Source of the DNA: Acholeplasmatales bacterium
Lineage (GTDB): Bacteria; Bacillota_I; Bacilli_A; Acholeplasmatales; JAEDCM01
DNA: 64,000 nt
Direction: 5' to 3'
Assembly (NCBI GenBank): GCA_017961685.1
Contig: JAGCWW010000040.1
Coordinates: 1-64,000, forward strand
Shown piece by piece: positions 62,594-64,000 of this stretch. The position numbers and the translations under genes are program-made. Under the pieces are notes generated by a model. It saw only the letters and a program-made list of their open reading frames with translations. It searched no databases and was not told the origin of the DNA. Each line of letters starts with the position of its first letter. The stretch's first letter is position 1.

Positions 62594-62640
62594 TAGTATC
62601 ACTTCCAATCCTTTTTATTTTAGCACACCAAATAAAAAAA

Positions 62641-62658
62641 GTCGATATTTCTATCGAC
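62641..62658 (-). terminator. Rho-independent terminator after the PrsW remnant
   Basis: GTCGAT/ATCGAC hairpin with a 6-base loop and seven T on the minus strand. Confidence 0.85.
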
Positions 62659-63180
62659 CTAATTATTAGTTTCACTAACTTCTACACTTTCTCTTTTTTG
62701 TTTTCTTGCGGTTTTAATAGTTATAACAAATGTTACTATTGTATAAATAAAGTCTAAACCTATTGTTACACCTAAAACTATTCCACCATACATTTCACCA
62801 TTTACTATCGCATTTTCTTCATTCATTAAGTAAGATGCAACACTTAAGGCAGCATCCCATGAACCATGAAGTAAGAATATTACTAGTGTTGCTAGCATTA
62901 AATGGAAGATAGCTTTACCTTTTTTACCTTCGTTTTTATTATCTTTATATTTTTGATAATGTCTACCTTGATTCCATTGCCAAAGTAAATGCATTGGTAG
63001 TAATGAATTAACAATCAGAGAAAATGGGTTAAATACGACCACTTTTTCTACTATTCCATACATTAATCCAATACAACCAGCCGCAAACATAGAATCAGCT
63101 ACTCATTTTTTTTGTTTTTTTGCTTGCGGCATCATAATATTCTTCTAATTTGCTTTTTTTAACGAAAAAAACTAAATTAT
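62659..63180 (-). pseudogene. PrsW-like intramembrane protease, truncated and frameshifted
   Basis: The open part (62659-63090, 143 residues) resembles the C-terminal half of PrsW proteases: MFAAGCIGLMYGIVEKVVVF, then MHLLWQWNQG and LLHGSWDAALSVA. In another frame just upstream (about 63105-63180) the DNA still reads LDNLVFFVKKSKLEEYYDAA then SKKTKKM, the part expected before VADSMFAAG. The two frames are broken apart near the A run at about 63105-63115. The N-terminal catalytic EE helix is absent, because the neighbouring terminator begins there. I read this as a decaying gene, although a short protein could still be made. Confidence 0.7.
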
Positions 63181-63190
63181 CTAAATAAAA

Positions 63191-63215
63191 AAACCGATAC
63201 GAAAAGCATCAGTTT
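63191..63215 (-). terminator. Rho-independent terminator after the last complete membrane gene
   Basis: AAACTGATGC pairs with GTATCGGTTT (two wobbles) around a short loop, followed by TTTTTTT on the minus strand. Confidence 0.75.
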
Positions 63216-63849
63216 ATTGAATTAAATCCGTTTTATTCATTTTTAATTCTTTCTTATTTTTAATTTGACTTATAACTCCAACTACGCATAGTACCATGAA
63301 GTATAAACACCAAAATTCTAGAGCAATTACTCCACCATTTGATGAAGAACCTTCTTTCTTATCCATTAGTGGTGTCATAGGCATTATTAAACATGGTAAG
63401 AAAAATAATCCGTGAACCATAAGTAGTATTTTAAATGCCTTAGTTATTCTATCATTAGCTTTAATTGTTAAGCCTAAAAAGAAGGTAGATAAAGCCATTA
63501 TTCCATATCCAAGAAGATCTAGGTAAAACATTAAATTCATATTACCATAGTCTAAAACTTCAAGTACTTCAGCTGGCGCATTTCCTTTATTTACTACCGT
63601 TACTTGAGTGAAATAAACGATAAATATTAATACTGCATATATTGCTCCAAAGCCTAAGGCAAGAGATTTTAATGACTTATTTTCATTAACATCACTAGTT
63701 AAACCTGCAGTCATCATTAAGTAACCTATCGCAAGAATTATACATACAAAAAAGTATCCCATTTTAAAGTCTATAAGCAAAAATAATGCGAATAGAAAAG
63801 TTGTGACTAATGTAATTATTAGTCCTACTAATGTTATTTTTTTATCCAT
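63214..63849 (-). CDS. six-helix membrane protein, unknown function
   Basis: 211 residues with about six predicted helices (about 6-26, 31-50, 62-82, 104-124, 135-155 and 180-200). A short Ser/Gly loop (KKEGSSSNGG) precedes the last helix, and the tail is basic. No motif recognised. It starts after a TAGGAGG site and follows the partial gene at the window edge by about 10 bases. Confidence 0.72.
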   Translation of the reverse strand: MDKKITLVGLIITLVTTFLFALFLLIDFKMGYFFVCIILAIGYLMMTAGLTSDVNENKSLKSLALGFGAIYAVLIFIVYFTQVTVVNKGNAPAEVLEVLDYGNMNLMFYLDLLGYGIMALSTFFLGLTIKANDRITKAFKILLMVHGLFFLPCLIMPMTPLMDKKEGSSSNGGVIALEFWCLYFMVLCVVGVISQIKNKKELKMNKTDLIQ

Positions 63850-63858
63850 AAAAGCCTC

Positions 63859-64000
63859 CTATAATAATTTGTCAATTAAATCATCTATAAATCTATCTCT
63901 AAACTCTTTTTTTGTAAAATCATAACCTAAATAATTACTATTTGATAGTGATCTAATAAATGCAACTTGCATAGTGCTTGTTAAGTAAAAAGCAATTTTT
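63859..64000 (-). CDS. C-terminal end of a gene cut by the window edge
   Basis: The last 46 codons of a minus-strand gene, ending TAG: the frame reads IAFYLTSTMQVAFIRSLSN, later KKEFRDRFIDDLIDKLL. The helical character would fit the ligand domain of a TetR-type regulator, but this is too little to identify it. It is probably co-transcribed with the following membrane gene. Confidence 0.6.
   Translation of the reverse strand, partial: KIAFYLTSTMQVAFIRSLSNSNYLGYDFTKKEFRDRFIDDLIDKLL

Noticed and set aside
63098..63130. TGA read as Trp, joining a short MMPQAKKQKK frame to the PrsW remnant (genetic code 4)
   Set aside because: TGA ends dxr, thrB and the CYTH gene at the right places, and Trp is TGG throughout long intact genes. 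The upstream frame that really resembles PrsW is a different one, so a frameshift explains it better.

Overview
The window is strongly AT-rich bacterial chromosome. It looks like a Gram-positive (Firmicutes/Bacillota) genome of the Erysipelotrichia/'Tenericutes'-like Bacilli type. The evidence is low-GC promoters (TTGACA/TATAAT and extended -10), strong AGGAGG ribosome binding sites, THF and lysine riboswitches, TrmFO, an EF-P-modification M16 pair, and Bacillus-like clusters (rpsB-tsf-pyrH-frr, cdsA-dxr-rseP, nusB-xseA-xseB-dxs-tlyA-recN). TGA is used as a stop (dxr, thrB, CYTH gene) and Trp is TGG, so this is not a code-4 Mollicute. All genes but one lie on the minus strand, co-directional with the 16S rRNA gene whose first bases occupy positions 1-32; the window is therefore one replichore arm with the origin probably to the right. 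No tRNA, CRISPR array, insertion sequence or prophage was seen.

Layout in genome coordinates (transcription runs right to left): 1-390 start of 16S with two tandem promoters; 389-4329 rseP, dxr, cdsA and a small membrane gene; 4424-7734 phospholipid genes (plsC, a diacylglycerol-kinase-like gene and a DUF368-acyltransferase fusion) sitting where uppS is usually found; 7836-10901 frr, pyrH, tsf, rpsB with a structured rpsB leader; 11065-15290 dut, Nudix, thioredoxin reductase-like, trxA, xerC, trmFO; 15379-16852 a folate ECF transporter subunit under a THF riboswitch; 16856-21263 ung, gapA, nadK, CYTH (+ strand), a flavoprotein and a 16-residue-repeat protein; 21316-24890 pncC, dapB, dapA, lysA under a lysine riboswitch; 24889-30940 SDR, pyrimidine nucleoside phosphorylase, acyltransferase, folA, thyA, metY, ssb; 31112-33632 the M16 pair; 33680-38309 degV, asd, ACT protein, thrB, thrC; 38432-45354 a cytidylate-kinase-like protein, recN, tlyA, dxs, xseB, xseA, nusB; 45478-53945 membrane proteins, thiN, an acyltransferase-NifX fusion, a diguanylate cyclase, an LRAT-like protein, and an ABC exporter with an AbrB regulator; 54041-64000 CDF transporter, glutathione peroxidase, MarR, flavodoxin, serine hydrolase, a large lipoprotein, a second diguanylate cyclase, an XRE regulator, tcdA, a PrsW pseudogene, a membrane protein and a truncated last gene.

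How the parts fit: isoprenoid precursor synthesis by the DXP route (dxs, dxr) and membrane lipid synthesis (cdsA, several PlsC-type acyltransferases, DgkB-like kinase, DUF368 carrier-lipid translocase candidate) are prominent. Folate use is linked across FolT (uptake, THF-sensing), DHFR, ThyA and TrmFO. Aspartate-family synthesis is split into a lysine operon (lysA-dapA-dapB) with its own riboswitch and a threonine operon (thrC-thrB-ACT-asd). The most unusual items are two acyltransferase fusions (to DUF368 and to a NifX-like domain), a thrB gene with no normal start codon, a thioredoxin reductase-like protein lacking the NADPH motifs, a folate ECF subunit with a large extracytoplasmic domain, and several promoter-embedded repeats likely to be operators.
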